Positions 26,005 through 35,496 of a stretch of 64,000 nt of DNA are shown piece by piece. A model generated the notes under the pieces. It was given only the letters and a program-made list of their open reading frames with translations. It was not told the origin of the DNA and ran no database searches. The stretch comes from Isosphaeraceae bacterium (GTDB taxonomy: Bacteria > Planctomycetota > Planctomycetia > Isosphaerales > Isosphaeraceae). How positions within the stretch are numbered: the stretch's first letter is position 1; the number at the start of each line of letters is the position of its first letter. The stretch spans positions 1-64,000 of the forward strand of contig JANXSX010000195.1 in NCBI GenBank assembly GCA_025356475.1. The letters are read 5' to 3'. The translations under genes were made by a program, and so were the position numbers.

Positions 26005-27020
26005 TGGTTATGAACACCTCCACAGCCGCCGTTAACCGCCTGATCGACCGCTTCGGTCGAGTGCATAACAACCTGCGGATCAGCGTAACCGACCGCTGCA
26101 ATATCCGTTGTGTTTACTGCATGCCCGAGAATGTCGAGTTCCTCCCTAAGCAGAGCTTGCTCAGCTATGAGGAAATTGAGCGGTTTGTGCGAGTCGCAGT
26201 GACGCAAGGTATCGACAAGATCCGGCTCACGGGGGGCGAGCCGCTGGTTCGCAAGGACCTACCTCGGCTGGTCGAGATCATCGCCAAGATCCCCGGCATT
26301 AAGGATGTCGGGTTAACGACCAACGGCATCTTGCTCGCCCCGATGGCCAAGGCCCTCTGGGATGCGGGTTTGCGTCGGATCAATATTAGTTTAGATACAC
26401 TCGACCCGCAGAGGTTCCTGGAACTCACGCGCCGGACGGGCGTCGAACAGGTGATCGAGGGGATCCATGCCGCCAAGGCGGCGGGTTTCGACCCTGTGAA
26501 AATCAATGCGGTCGCGATCAAGGGAGTGACCGAAGCCGACGTCGTTCCCTTGGCCAAATTCTCACGCGAGTATGGCCTGGAACTCCGATTCATCGAGTAC
26601 ATGCCGCTCGACGCCGGCGACCAGTGGGAGCGTGGCAAGGTCCTGTTCGCTGCGGAGATCCTTGATCTGCTCTCCCAGGGGATCTCGCCTCTGCTGCCCG
26701 ACCCCAAATCCGATCCACGAGCCCCTGCGCAGGATTACGACTATATTGACGGTGGCGGGCGTGTCGGCCTGATCGCCTCGGTCAGCCGGCCCTTCTGCAT
26801 GAGCTGTAACCGGGTCCGGCTCACCGCTGACGGCAAGCTCCGCAACTGCCTCTTCGCTCTCAATGAGACTGATATTCGTGACCTGATCCGCGGGGGCAGC
26901 GACGACGAAACACTTGCCAAAGCGTTGCGAGATAGTGTCGCCGACAAGTGGGAAGGGCACGAAATCAACACAGCGCGTTTCATCAAGCCCGACCGACTCA
27001 TGCACTCGATCGGCGGCTAA
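26001..27020 (+). CDS. moaA: GTP 3',8-cyclase MoaA (radical SAM)
   Basis: MoaA converts GTP to 3',8-cyclo-GTP in the first step of molybdenum cofactor synthesis. The radical-SAM cluster motif CNIRCVYC (C33, C37, C40) is followed by RLTGGEPLVRKDL. The C-terminal auxiliary cluster CMSCNRVRL...LRNC and the final Gly-Gly (SIGG), needed for activation by MoaC-system enzymes, are intact. Start 26001 overlaps the moaE stop as ATGA. No moaC is seen nearby. Confidence 0.97.
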   Translation: MMVMNTSTAAVNRLIDRFGRVHNNLRISVTDRCNIRCVYCMPENVEFLPKQSLLSYEEIERFVRVAVTQGIDKIRLTGGEPLVRKDLPRLVEIIAKIPGIKDVGLTTNGILLAPMAKALWDAGLRRINISLDTLDPQRFLELTRRTGVEQVIEGIHAAKAAGFDPVKINAVAIKGVTEADVVPLAKFSREYGLELRFIEYMPLDAGDQWERGKVLFAAEILDLLSQGISPLLPDPKSDPRAPAQDYDYIDGGGRVGLIASVSRPFCMSCNRVRLTADGKLRNCLFALNETDIRDLIRGGSDDETLAKALRDSVADKWEGHEINTARFIKPDRLMHSIGG

Positions 27021-27075
27021 GGAATGGGCCGTTACCAAATTCCCGATTTCTTACACACTCACGTATCACCCACCA

Positions 27076-27111
27076 AAACTCGTTCCCACGGAGGACCATG
27101 GGAACGAGTTT
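27076..27111. terminator. Bidirectional hairpin between moaA and tal-pgi
   Basis: AAACTCGTTCCCA (27076-27088) pairs perfectly with TGGGAACGAGTTT (27099-27111) around a 10-nt loop. It lies between convergent genes, with A-runs on one side and T-runs on the other, so it can serve as a terminator for both strands. Confidence 0.75.
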
Positions 27112-27163
27112 CGTGACCAGCTCGACTCAAGGAGAGGGAAGTTATTTCCGTTCAGTTCCTCAA

Positions 27164-30055
27164 TCAGCCGATGGCTGCGGCGATCAGCTTCGCCAAAGTC
27201 TTCAATCCTTGATCCACATCCGTTCCAAGGTGGATGCTCAGGGCCCGGCGTCCTCGCGAGGTCAGGGACTCGAAATCTCCGAGAGCCTGGGCCTTGACCA
27301 GGGTCGCGAAGCCGAACTTCTCGCCTGGAATCGCGACGTCCGCTCCATCGTCGGCAGTGATCTGGAGGAACACCCCTGAATCAGGTCCACCCTTGTGGAA
27401 CTGACCGGTTGAGTGCAAGAACCGAGGTCCGTAGCCGGTTGTCGTCGCGACCTTGAACGTGTCGCGGATCTTGGTTCGGATCGATTGGATCACCTCGTCG
27501 CGACCTTCCGTCTCGTCAAAATACTGAGTCATCGCCACATAGTCATGGGCACCGACTCGGTCGAAATGGGAACGGAGCAAGGCGATAATTCCATCCTTAC
27601 CCGTCGACGACCCCGCCTTGACCACGAGCGCCGCTGCGTTCTTGGCGTCGGTCCGCAAGCTCAAGCCCTCGAAGCTTGCGATGACTTCGGGGGCTGGCAT
27701 CTGACCCTTTTCTAGCCAGGTGGCGAGCAGAGCGTGGGTGTTATCCTTGCTCTCCTGCACGTTGGGCTGGTCGAACGGGTCAATTCCCAGGCGCTGACCG
27801 GCGAGCGGAGTCGCGATCTCCCAGCGGAAGAATTCACCGCCGAGATCGGTAATCTCCGCCATGACCAGGTCAATCACCGGATGACCGGCATCCGCAAGTG
27901 CTTTTAAGCCAGGCCGATCTTCGATCCCAGGGGCGTCAAGAGTGCGGATCTGAACGAAAACGCGGTCCTTGCCATAAGAGGCTGGACCCGCGAGCGACTC
28001 GCCCGCGACCGGAAGGATTCCCTTTCCTTCCTTGCCCGTGCTCTCGGCGACGAGTTGTTCAATCCAGAGACCGAGTGCTTCAACCGGCGGCGGCGTAACA
28101 AGGGTCAACTTATCGCGACCCGCCTTCGCGAGCGCTCCAAGTGCAGCACCGAGCTGCGCACCGGGGTTCTGACCGATTGGCTGGTCGGGCGAGCACGCCT
28201 TGATGGCTGCTCCGGCATGGTTCAGAATCGCCGCCACGTCCAACCCCATCAGGGCGGCGGGGACCATCCCAAAGTAGGAGAGGACCGAGTACCGACCGCC
28301 AATGTCGCTGGGGTTCTCGAAAATCTTCCGGAACCCGTCACGCTTGGCGTCGTCATGCATCTTCGTGCCGGGATCAGTGATCGCCACGAAGTTCTCGCCC
28401 GCCTTATCGCCCTTCAGCTTCTTGACGACATCATAGAAGTAGGCGTAGAAGACCGACGGCTCAATCGTCGTGCCACTCTTGCTCGACACCACGAACAAGG
28501 TCTTCGCCGGGTTGATCGCCGCCTCTAGTTTGCGGATCGTCGCGGGAACGGTGCTATCAAGAACAAGCATCGTGGGATGCCCATGCATGGGGATATTCAC
28601 GCGTCGGAGGACTTCCACCCCCAGACTTGAACCTCCCATACCCATGACTACCACATGTTCAAATCCGGCGGCCACAACCTCGTCGGCGAAGCTGGTCAGT
28701 TCGGCCACGTGGTCCTTGACCAGTTCTGGAACCGTCAGCCAGCCCAGCGCGTTGGAAATGATCGCCGTGTGCTTGGGGTCCGTTTTCCAGACGGTCGCGT
28801 CCTTCGCCCACATCCGCTTGACGGCGCCCACCGCCTCAAGATCGGCCAAGGCCGCCGAGGCTGCATCAGCATACTCACCCAGAACAGCGATCGAGCCGAT
28901 GCCTGCTGCTTTGATCAAGCCATCACGCTTGGATTTGACAGCGGCAAAGAGCTGGGCGAACGCATCGGCGAACAGCTTCACCCCTTCACGAAGCAATTGG
29001 TCCGTCACATCATCGAGATCGATCCCAACCTCTCTCAGCGTGGCGATATCCTTCTTCGCCTGCTCGGTCCCTTGCGTAATTGTGACCTCAGCGACCCCGT
29101 GATCGCGGAACGCGTCATAAGACGCCCTTGGCATCGTGCTGACGGTTTCCGGACCGATCAGGCCAGCCGTATAGAGCGTGTCAGGATATGTCGGATTCTT
29201 GGTCCCAACCGACGCCCAGAGCAGTCGCTGGACCTTGGCCCCCTTGGCCTTGAGATCGGCGAACGGGCTGGCCTCGAACAGGTCTTGATAGACCTTATAA
29301 CTGTTCTTGGCGTTGGCGATCGCCACCTTACCCAGTAAACCCTTGAGCTTGGCCTGGATAGCCGCGTCGGTGGTGTTCTTGAGCTTGGCGTCGATCCGCT
29401 TATCGACTTCGGCATCGATCCGCGAGATGAAGAAGCTGGCCACCGATGCAATATGATCGACCGGCTTCCCCTCCGCCGCGCGACGGGTCAACGCCTTGAT
29501 ATAGGTCTTGGCCACAGCCCGGTAGGCTTCGAGACTGAATAGCAGGGTCACATTGACATTGATGCCGGAGTAGAGCAATTCTTCAATCGCGGGAAGGCCC
29601 TCAGCGGTACCGGGCACCTTGATCATGGCGTTGGGTCGACCGAGCAAGTTCCAAAGGATCTTGGCTTCTTTGATCGTTCCGGCCGTGTCATGGGCCAGCA
29701 GAGGCGAGACTTCCAAGCTCACGCAGCCATCGACCCCGTCGCTCGTGTCATAGACCGGTCGGAAGCAATCGAGGGCCTGCTTGATGTCGGAAACCGTTAG
29801 CGCCTGATAGATCGCGTCGAGCCCGTCTCCTTGGGAAACCATCAAGGTCGTGTCGGCGTCGTACGCATTCCCTTGACTGATCGCCTTATGAAAAATTGAA
29901 GGGTTGGACGTCATGCCTTGCAGGCCGTCCTGGACGATCAACCGCGTGAGTTCACCCTCGTTCAGCATCGTCCGGCTGATGTCGTCGAGCCAGATACTCT
30001 GACCCAGAGCCTGGAGAGCGGCAAGATTGGCGGCGGACGTCGCAGCAGTGGCCAT
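27164..30055 (-). CDS. Bifunctional transaldolase / glucose-6-phosphate isomerase
   Basis: About 963 residues. The N-terminal part (to ~370) is transaldolase: SIWLDDISRTML, GMTSNPSIFHKAI, IKVPGTAEGLPAIEELL (Schiff-base lysine region), SGINVNVTLLFS. The C-terminal part is PGI-like: VVMGMGGSSLGVEVLR, FVVSSKSGTTIEPSVFYAYF, GGRYSVLSYFGMVPAALMG. The fusion links the non-oxidative pentose phosphate pathway to glycolysis; it is known from several bacterial groups. Start is ATG 30055, not the frame's outer 30082, because family similarity begins soon after and GGAG lies upstream. Confidence 0.95.
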   Translation of the reverse strand: MATAATSAANLAALQALGQSIWLDDISRTMLNEGELTRLIVQDGLQGMTSNPSIFHKAISQGNAYDADTTLMVSQGDGLDAIYQALTVSDIKQALDCFRPVYDTSDGVDGCVSLEVSPLLAHDTAGTIKEAKILWNLLGRPNAMIKVPGTAEGLPAIEELLYSGINVNVTLLFSLEAYRAVAKTYIKALTRRAAEGKPVDHIASVASFFISRIDAEVDKRIDAKLKNTTDAAIQAKLKGLLGKVAIANAKNSYKVYQDLFEASPFADLKAKGAKVQRLLWASVGTKNPTYPDTLYTAGLIGPETVSTMPRASYDAFRDHGVAEVTITQGTEQAKKDIATLREVGIDLDDVTDQLLREGVKLFADAFAQLFAAVKSKRDGLIKAAGIGSIAVLGEYADAASAALADLEAVGAVKRMWAKDATVWKTDPKHTAIISNALGWLTVPELVKDHVAELTSFADEVVAAGFEHVVVMGMGGSSLGVEVLRRVNIPMHGHPTMLVLDSTVPATIRKLEAAINPAKTLFVVSSKSGTTIEPSVFYAYFYDVVKKLKGDKAGENFVAITDPGTKMHDDAKRDGFRKIFENPSDIGGRYSVLSYFGMVPAALMGLDVAAILNHAGAAIKACSPDQPIGQNPGAQLGAALGALAKAGRDKLTLVTPPPVEALGLWIEQLVAESTGKEGKGILPVAGESLAGPASYGKDRVFVQIRTLDAPGIEDRPGLKALADAGHPVIDLVMAEITDLGGEFFRWEIATPLAGQRLGIDPFDQPNVQESKDNTHALLATWLEKGQMPAPEVIASFEGLSLRTDAKNAAALVVKAGSSTGKDGIIALLRSHFDRVGAHDYVAMTQYFDETEGRDEVIQSIRTKIRDTFKVATTTGYGPRFLHSTGQFHKGGPDSGVFLQITADDGADVAIPGEKFGFATLVKAQALGDFESLTSRGRRALSIHLGTDVDQGLKTLAKLIAAAIG

Positions 30056-30478
30056 CGCAGGGCAGCTCCGAGAGACAATCAAAAAATGGGTGTTGAGACT
30101 AAGAGTTTACCCGAAACCGACCAAGAAACGCGAGACACTCGACCAAGGACTCGATTGCGTGCATGGATGCGTTAGCGTGTGAGGGGCCGCAAGTATCGAA
30201 GTTTTTAGCCGACGGTTGAGCGAACCGATACCACCGGATCACCAGGGCTCACGAAAGCGTGTCGCTGGCAGATCGATGGTCCATTCTTATCCGGTTTGCA
30301 ACGCTTTTGAGTTGGAAACTCGCGGATTAATCCTCATATCCTGCTATGACTTTATATAACTCGAAAGTTACATGACGCAAGCCATCCCAGGCCCAAGGCC
30401 GGATCAGTTCGATGCCACTTGGCAAAAGCTGCTGCCGACCCTAGACTATTCTGATCAGTCTAAATTAGGGAGCATTCG
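30056..30478. other. Divergent intergenic region, tal-pgi to toxin-antitoxin pair
   Basis: About 420 bases without a supportable gene. The stretch is AT-richer towards 30290-30370. Visible structures are a small perfect hairpin TAACT-CGAA-AGTTA (30357-30370) and the inverted repeat at 30442-30462 near the antitoxin start. Promoters in both directions must lie here, but I cannot fix their boxes. Confidence 0.4.
30442..30462. promoter_or_regulatory. Candidate antitoxin operator (inverted repeat)
   Basis: TAGACT (30442-30447) and AGTCTA (30457-30462) form an inverted repeat with a central TGATCA palindrome (30452-30457). It lies 17 bases before the antitoxin ATG, where Phd/VapB-type antitoxins usually bind to autoregulate. 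Function inferred from position. Confidence 0.45.
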
Positions 30479-30727
30479 ATGGAGAGCGTCGAATCATTCG
30501 AGGCAAGCAACCACCTTCTCCAGCTCCTTGAGCGGGTTGCTCGTGGTGAGGAATTCACGATCACACAACACGGCCAGCCAATTGCCAGGTTGGTCCCAAT
30601 ATCCCTATCGAACCCAAAGCCCGACATACAGCAAGTCATTGAGGAGCTCAAAGCTTTCAGTAAAGGCAACAAGCTCGGCGATAATCTGACGATCCGAGAG
30701 ATGATCGAGGAAGGTCGACGGTTCTAG
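30479..30727 (+). CDS. Phd/YefM-family antitoxin
   Basis: The protein has 82 residues. The N-terminal half reads SNHLLQLLERVARGEEFTITQHGQPIARLVPI, the hallmark of the Phd/YefM (prevent-host-death) fold that binds DNA and represses its own operon. The C-terminal helix (LTIREMIEEGRRF) would wrap the partner toxin. GGGAG stands 6 bases upstream of the ATG. The PIN-domain toxin begins 10 bases downstream and is interrupted by a stop codon. Confidence 0.85.
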   Translation: MESVESFEASNHLLQLLERVARGEEFTITQHGQPIARLVPISLSNPKPDIQQVIEELKAFSKGNKLGDNLTIREMIEEGRRF

Positions 30728-30737
30728 TGTCGCTGTT

Positions 30738-31187
30738 ATGAAAGCATTCTCAGTGGTAGAAATCAAAAACAACTTCGTGCTTGACTGCTCTGTCACGATG
30801 GCCTGGTGCTTCGATGATGAAACTACGGATTACACCAATAGAGTTCGCGATAGCTTTGGAGAAATGAGAGCAATCGTCCCGGCCCTGTGGCTCATCGAAG
30901 TTGCGAATACCACTCTCGTTGGCGAACGTCGGAAGCGGCTCGACGAAACCGGAAGCTCTCGTTTTCTTTCACTATTAAGAAGTCTCCCTATCGAGATTGA
31001 CCGTGAGTCGGGGGACCGAGTCTGGACAGATTCGATCCACTTGGCCCGTGTTCACCACCTGTCCGTCTACGATGCCACCTAACTGGAACTTGCGATCCGA
31101 CTTGGTCTACCCCTTGCCTCCCTCGACCGCAAGCTCAATGCGGCAGCGGAAGCCGTCGGGGTGCAGTTCTCTCACCCGACCCCCTGA
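30738..31187 (+). pseudogene. VapC-type PIN-domain toxin interrupted by a TAA codon
   Basis: The frame opens with FVLDCSVTMAWCFDDE (first PIN Asp) and continues through ALWLIEVANTTL (conserved Glu) to HHLSVYDAT, then TAA at 31080-31082. Past the stop the same frame continues LELAIRLGLPLASLDRKLNAAAEAVGV to a TGA at 31185-31187. PIN toxins usually read YDAxYLELA...LDxxL here, so TAA has replaced a Tyr codon (TAC/TAT). The truncated form loses the last acidic residue and the final helix/strand. The toxin is therefore most likely inactive, unless the stop is read through or is a sequencing error. The upstream antitoxin is intact. Confidence 0.85.
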
Positions 31188-31295
31188 CCAATTTATCCCT
31201 TTTACGGAAATTGCTCAAGCGGCATACCTCCGCCAGCCGATGCTGATTCCGTGATCGGTGTAGATTCATGCCACGATGCCGTGGGAGGGGGTACG

Positions 31296-32207
31296 ATGCC
31301 TGCCAAGAACGACCAGTCTCGGGATGAAGTTCCGGATCCATTGAGCTTTGCGTCGATCTTCTCGGCGTTAAAACCGATCGATCAACGGATATCGAAGCTC
31401 GATCGTGCGATCAATTACGAGCTGAATCGGATGGCGGATCTGCGTCAACATATTGAGCAGTTCCGGGCTTCGCTGGTCTCGGAAGTCTCTGAGCTTGAGT
31501 GGGAGTTGTACGGTCGGTTCGAGGCGGAGAAGACGGCTCGGACGTTGAAGTCTCGGCCCGGCGAGACGGTTTTGAAGCTCAAGATGACCCTGGGCGGGAT
31601 CGACCTGTTGCTCGACAAATGGCACAGGCTGGAGGGGATTCTCCGATCGGGCGGGACCTGGTCGGAAGCCCAATCCAGGTTGGCCCTCGACCTCCTCAGC
31701 ACACCGGTCGAGTTCCGTGACGGCGATACCGAGATCGACTTCCCTGCGGGTACCAACCTCACGGAGGCACGGATCCAACTTGTCCAGCAAGAGGTCGATT
31801 GCCTGAAAAAACTCAAGGCCGATCACGTGGGACCTCGGGACGCCAGGCGCTTCGAGCTTGCCCAGTCTGGTGCAATTCTGCTTCCCGATGAGGCGTTCAA
31901 ACGGCTCCAAGGCGAGATCAAAAACTGCGAAAAAGCCCTGAAATGGGCAAGTATCGAACGGACTCGACTCCTCAAGCTCAAGACCGAAGAGCCCATTGAC
32001 ACCGAGACTCCCAAGCCCATGAACACGCCTGCAAGCGATGCGAAACATATGCCTGAAGTCAAAGTGCCGGCACAGGATGATATGCTAGCGATTTTGCAAG
32101 ACTCATTCACCCAAGCCGAACAGCACTCAACCCCCATCCCCGTCACGAGCCCACCCACTTCCGACTTGCGAGCGGGCACCGAGACAAAGGATATTTATCC
32201 GAGGTGA
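31296..32207 (+). CDS. Coiled-coil hypothetical protein
   Basis: The 303-residue product starts at ATG 31296, which has GGAGGGGG upstream; a longer frame from 31251 lacks support. Residues ~25-75 and 150-225 are charged heptad-like helices (RISKLDRAINYELNRMADLRQHIEQF; LVQQEVDCLKKLKADH). The C-terminal ~90 residues are Pro/Thr-rich and probably disordered. No transmembrane segment or enzyme motif. Function unknown. Confidence 0.7.
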   Translation: MPAKNDQSRDEVPDPLSFASIFSALKPIDQRISKLDRAINYELNRMADLRQHIEQFRASLVSEVSELEWELYGRFEAEKTARTLKSRPGETVLKLKMTLGGIDLLLDKWHRLEGILRSGGTWSEAQSRLALDLLSTPVEFRDGDTEIDFPAGTNLTEARIQLVQQEVDCLKKLKADHVGPRDARRFELAQSGAILLPDEAFKRLQGEIKNCEKALKWASIERTRLLKLKTEEPIDTETPKPMNTPASDAKHMPEVKVPAQDDMLAILQDSFTQAEQHSTPIPVTSPPTSDLRAGTETKDIYPR

Positions 32208-32244
32208 TCTCGTGTCAATCACTGAGTTTACTCATGTGGATTGC

Positions 32245-33438
32245 TCACTTATTGCCCAGATTCTCGAAGAGATACAAGCCACTCTTGCCGGGACAGACGA
32301 GGTCGAGATCGCCATCGCCATCAATGTCGATTGCGGTCATCTGCAAGCCTGTTCCAGCGGTGCCGGCGGGGAAATCCTTGAGGGCATCGCGTTTGGGGCC
32401 TTCCTTGGGAGCATTGGTCGCCGGTTCTCCCTTGAAAATCGTGTGCTTCGTGAATGAACCGCTCGACTTGTCGAATGTGAAGTAGCCCACGAACGAGCCG
32501 TCGGTCGCGCCTGGTTCGATCTCATGAGCATATACTCGCTTGCCAGTGACAAGTTCGTTTGCCTTCCCGTCGCCGTCAAGATCCGCCCAGAGCAACGTGT
32601 GGACGGAGGCCATGGTGTCGTCGATCGTATGCTTCGTCCAAGTCCGTTTCCCATTCACAGCCGGGCCTTGTTTCATCCAAAAAAGCCCGAAGTCGTGGCC
32701 GTTCCCCCAGATGATGTCACTTAGGCCGTCACCGTCGAAATCCTTGGCCAAGATCTGAATACCCGTCGTACCCAAGTTCCACTCAGGATGCCATGTCCAC
32801 GAGTCGTTTGAGGGGTCGGCGGGTGCTTCATACCAACCCTTCGGCGTGAGCAAGTCGAGCTTGCCATCCATATTGATATCGCCAGAGCCGACCCCGTGCC
32901 CTGCCCCCTCAGTTCCAAAGTCATGTTTCTTGAACTCCGGCTTGGGGCCTTTCTTGATCAGCTCGTACCAGACAACGACATTGGTAGGAGCCGGAAGGAA
33001 ATCAACCTGGCCATCACCAGTCAGGTCGACCGCCCAGGCCGCTTCGCTCGTGCCGGGGAGGTCGATTTCATGGTAAGTCCAGGTCTTACCGCTGTCGCCA
33101 GGGTTCTCGACCCAGCCGATGTTCTTACCAAAGTAGGAGACAGTGACATAATCGATCTTACCATCTGCATTGACGTCGACCGGAAGAGTGGCAAAATCGT
33201 TATAATATGTCCCTTGTTTGACGACTTCACGAACGGGGTGTTTGGTCCAATTCGGCGATTTGTACCAGAACTCCCCTGAAAGGATGTCGAGCTTTCCATC
33301 GCCATCGACGTCAAAGACCCCCGCCGCTTCATAAGGGCTAGCGGAGTTGATATCGATCTTCTTCCACCTGGGTTCCGCAGCAACAGCGACGGTCGAAACA
33401 GTGATCAGGACCGCCAAGGCGTGAGTCAATTTGATCAT
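32245..33438 (-). CDS. Exported FG-GAP/VCBS repeat protein
   Basis: The 397-residue protein has a signal peptide (MIKLTHALAVLITVSTVAVA) and at least six calcium-binding-loop repeats of the form DxDGDGxxDI/L (e.g. VDGDGKLDIL, VNADGKIDYV, LTGDGQVDFL, INMDGKLDLL, FDGDGLSDII, IDGDGDLDLV). These are spaced about 45-65 residues, as in beta-propeller FG-GAP proteins. Such proteins are numerous in planctomycetes and act outside the cytoplasm, probably in ligand or polysaccharide binding. GAGGA precedes the ATG. Confidence 0.92.
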   Translation of the reverse strand: MIKLTHALAVLITVSTVAVAAEPRWKKIDINSASPYEAAGVFDVDGDGKLDILSGEFWYKSPNWTKHPVREVVKQGTYYNDFATLPVDVNADGKIDYVTVSYFGKNIGWVENPGDSGKTWTYHEIDLPGTSEAAWAVDLTGDGQVDFLPAPTNVVVWYELIKKGPKPEFKKHDFGTEGAGHGVGSGDINMDGKLDLLTPKGWYEAPADPSNDSWTWHPEWNLGTTGIQILAKDFDGDGLSDIIWGNGHDFGLFWMKQGPAVNGKRTWTKHTIDDTMASVHTLLWADLDGDGKANELVTGKRVYAHEIEPGATDGSFVGYFTFDKSSGSFTKHTIFKGEPATNAPKEGPKRDALKDFPAGTAGTGLQMTAIDIDGDGDLDLVCPGKSGLYLFENLGNK

Positions 33439-33469
33439 CAGCAGGAATCCTCAAGAGTGGGAGAGCGTC

Positions 33470-33790
33470 TCAATCGGTATCGTCGTTCTCGTCGTCATCC
33501 TCATCATTGTCGGGGTGGAGTTCCCACCCCAGCGCCGAAGCGGCTTGGGTCAGTTGCTCGATCGCGGGTTCAGGCTCGATCGCCGCGACTTCAAAGTGGA
33601 TCGCTTCGAGGGTTAGTCCATCAAGGACTGCAAAGCCACGCGACCGCAAGCTGGGAATTTCCAGCCAGCTATCGCGATCTTCATCTTGAACGACCCGAAC
33701 ATCAAGGCCGAGACCAGCCAAGGCCGCCGACCAATCGTTGAGAGTTCGCGCCGGGGCCTGCCACTGAGGGATCGCCAGCAACTCAATCAT
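33470..33790 (-). CDS. Small acidic hypothetical protein
   Basis: The protein has 106 residues from ATG 33790, which has GAGG 7 bases upstream; the frame's outer start at 33880 has no support. The body alternates strands and helices (LAIPQWQAPARTLNDWSAALAGLGL, GFAVLDGLTLEAIHFEV) and the last ~13 residues are nearly all Asp/Glu/Asn. It lies between the FG-GAP and oxidoreductase genes on the same strand. No family is recognised. Confidence 0.6.
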   Translation of the reverse strand: MIELLAIPQWQAPARTLNDWSAALAGLGLDVRVVQDEDRDSWLEIPSLRSRGFAVLDGLTLEAIHFEVAAIEPEPAIEQLTQAASALGWELHPDNDEDDDENDDTD

Positions 33791-33932
33791 GACCAACCTC
33801 GAAGAGAGCCCGGACGGAACGGAGAATCCGCGATCCTCTACGATACCCCCAACCGCCGCCGACGCCAGCCCCGACCCCACGAAACGTGACCCTGACGCTT
33901 CTCTTCTGGCGAGCCAACCAACCCTGTGCGAC

Positions 33933-35237
33933 TCACACCTCCGGCAGAACCCACGGGGCCCTCGGGTTCATCCGGCTCAAAAAAGCGTTCGCATGATGGG
34001 TTGTGATCACACGTTCATTCTTTGCGTCCCACCTGAGTTTTTCTCCGGTCCAGAGGGCGATATTCCCAAGGTGTCCCACAGTCGAGAGCCGGTGTCCGTA
34101 CTCGAAGTGGCACGTCGTCTGCTCCCGAGTCTTGATCGCGTTAAGCCACTCACGATGGTGACCAACCGAGGCAGGGATCGACTGAGGAGGGATCTCGATC
34201 GTCGCCCCACGCGTTGTCGGGAAGATCTTGTAACCCCCATAGGAGGCCACCAAAGTCGCGTCGGTCCCCTGGAACATGATCCCCTGGCTCATCCCTTCGA
34301 AGCCGTGCGCACTGCCGTCGGTTTGGCTCCAGATCAAGTCAAAACCTTTCGGACCCTTCGCATAGTGATAAAGGACCTCAAGCGTGTCGGGAGTCTCACA
34401 ATTATCGTCGAGTACATATCGTCCACCGGTTGCGGTGATGGTTTCAGGCGCATCAACATCCATCGCCCAGTGGACCAGGTCAACGATGTGGCAAACGAAA
34501 TCACAGAGGATTCCACCCGCGTAATCCCAGTGGAATCGCCAGTTGAACAAAAATCGATTCGGGTTGAACTCCCGCTTCGGAGCTGGCCCAAGCCACATGT
34601 CATAATTCAAACCCGCCGGAGCCGCACAATCCGCCGGACGACCCAGACCCCGCCGGTCAGCCGCCATCCAGACCCTTGCCTTACTGATCGGACCGAGCGC
34701 ACCCGACCGGACAATCTCAACCACCCGTCGATAGTTGTCCCCGGCATGAATCAGGTTCCCCATCTGCGTGATACGCTTGGCCTTGGTCGCCGCAGTGACC
34801 ATGGCGCGGCCCTCATCGATCCGAAACGACAATGGCTTTTCACAATAAACATCTTTGCCCGCCTGACATGCAAGGATCGTCGGAATGGCATGCCAATGGT
34901 CGGGAGTCGCCACAACGACGGCATCGATATCCTTGCGATCGAGCACTCGACGAAAGTCTTCCACCGCCTCCGGCTTACCCCCAGCCGCTTCCTTGGCCTT
35001 GAGTCGATTCAGCTCATAAACATCACAGACGGAGGCGATCCGCACGTCTGGCATCTTCTTAAAGATATCGAGCAGCCCCGACCCCATCCCCCCAACTCCG
35101 ATGAAGCCCAAAGTGATCGAATCGTTAGCCCCGATCACCCTCGAAGCCTTTGCCGGCTCCTCAGCCTGACCTAGGGCTCCAGTAGCCAGCAGCGCGGTCG
35201 ATGCCGCCATCATTTCACGACGAGTAGGGTTTGTCAT
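33933..35237 (-). CDS. Gfo/Idh/MocA-family oxidoreductase with export signal
   Basis: This 434-residue protein begins with RREMMAASTALLATGALGQA, resembling a twin-arginine export signal. The Rossmann part has GFIGVGGMGSGLL and the conserved VVATPDHWHA and CEKPLSF (Lys of the EKP motif) typical of the family; the C-domain has CDFVCHIVDLVHWAMD. Members reduce or oxidise sugar-like substrates with tightly bound NAD(P). Export with prefolded cofactor explains the Tat-like signal. GAGGAA precedes the ATG. Substrate unknown; the paralogues often work on oxidised sugars or inositol. Confidence 0.93.
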   Translation of the reverse strand: MTNPTRREMMAASTALLATGALGQAEEPAKASRVIGANDSITLGFIGVGGMGSGLLDIFKKMPDVRIASVCDVYELNRLKAKEAAGGKPEAVEDFRRVLDRKDIDAVVVATPDHWHAIPTILACQAGKDVYCEKPLSFRIDEGRAMVTAATKAKRITQMGNLIHAGDNYRRVVEIVRSGALGPISKARVWMAADRRGLGRPADCAAPAGLNYDMWLGPAPKREFNPNRFLFNWRFHWDYAGGILCDFVCHIVDLVHWAMDVDAPETITATGGRYVLDDNCETPDTLEVLYHYAKGPKGFDLIWSQTDGSAHGFEGMSQGIMFQGTDATLVASYGGYKIFPTTRGATIEIPPQSIPASVGHHREWLNAIKTREQTTCHFEYGHRLSTVGHLGNIALWTGEKLRWDAKNERVITTHHANAFLSRMNPRAPWVLPEV

Positions 35238-35364
35238 GACGATCGTTCCTCGAAATTCTTCCCGAATCGCGGTTTACAATCCTTGTTTAACCGACTCCAG
35301 GCCTGATCTCAAGCCACCTCCCACTTGACCGATCGGGTTAGGGCTCTTAGTATAAGTTCTCCAT

Positions 35365-35451
35365 GCCGAAGTGGCGGAATTGGCAGACGCGCTAGGTTCA
35401 GGTCCTAGTGAGCTAACCATGCTCGTGGAGGTTCAAGTCCTCTCTTCGGCA
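35365..35451 (+). tRNA. tRNA-Leu (anticodon CAG)
   Basis: The 87-nt gene has acceptor arm GCCGAAG (35365-35371) pairing with CTTCGGC (35444-35450) and discriminator A. The anticodon stem CTAGG/CCTAG encloses TTCAGGT, giving anticodon CAG at 35399-35401. The long variable arm is typical of class II tRNAs and the T loop GGTTCAAGTCC is intact. CCA is not encoded. A strong terminator follows at 35461-35496. Confidence 0.97.
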
Positions 35452-35460
35452 CTTGTGGGG

Positions 35461-35496
35461 AAAGGACTTACGTCGTTGAGGCGTAAGTCCTTTTTT
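35461..35496 (+). terminator. Intrinsic terminator of the tRNA-Leu gene
   Basis: GGACTTACG (35464-35472) pairs with CGTAAGTCC (35482-35490) and is followed by six T residues; A-runs on the 5' side extend the pairing. It starts 10 bases after the tRNA, so it ends its transcript. Confidence 0.92.

Noticed and set aside
33789-35174. 461-codon plus-strand frame opposite the Gfo/Idh/MocA gene
   Set aside because: It is antisense to a gene with complete family motifs and a ribosome-binding site; the peptide is Arg/Pro-rich and low complexity.
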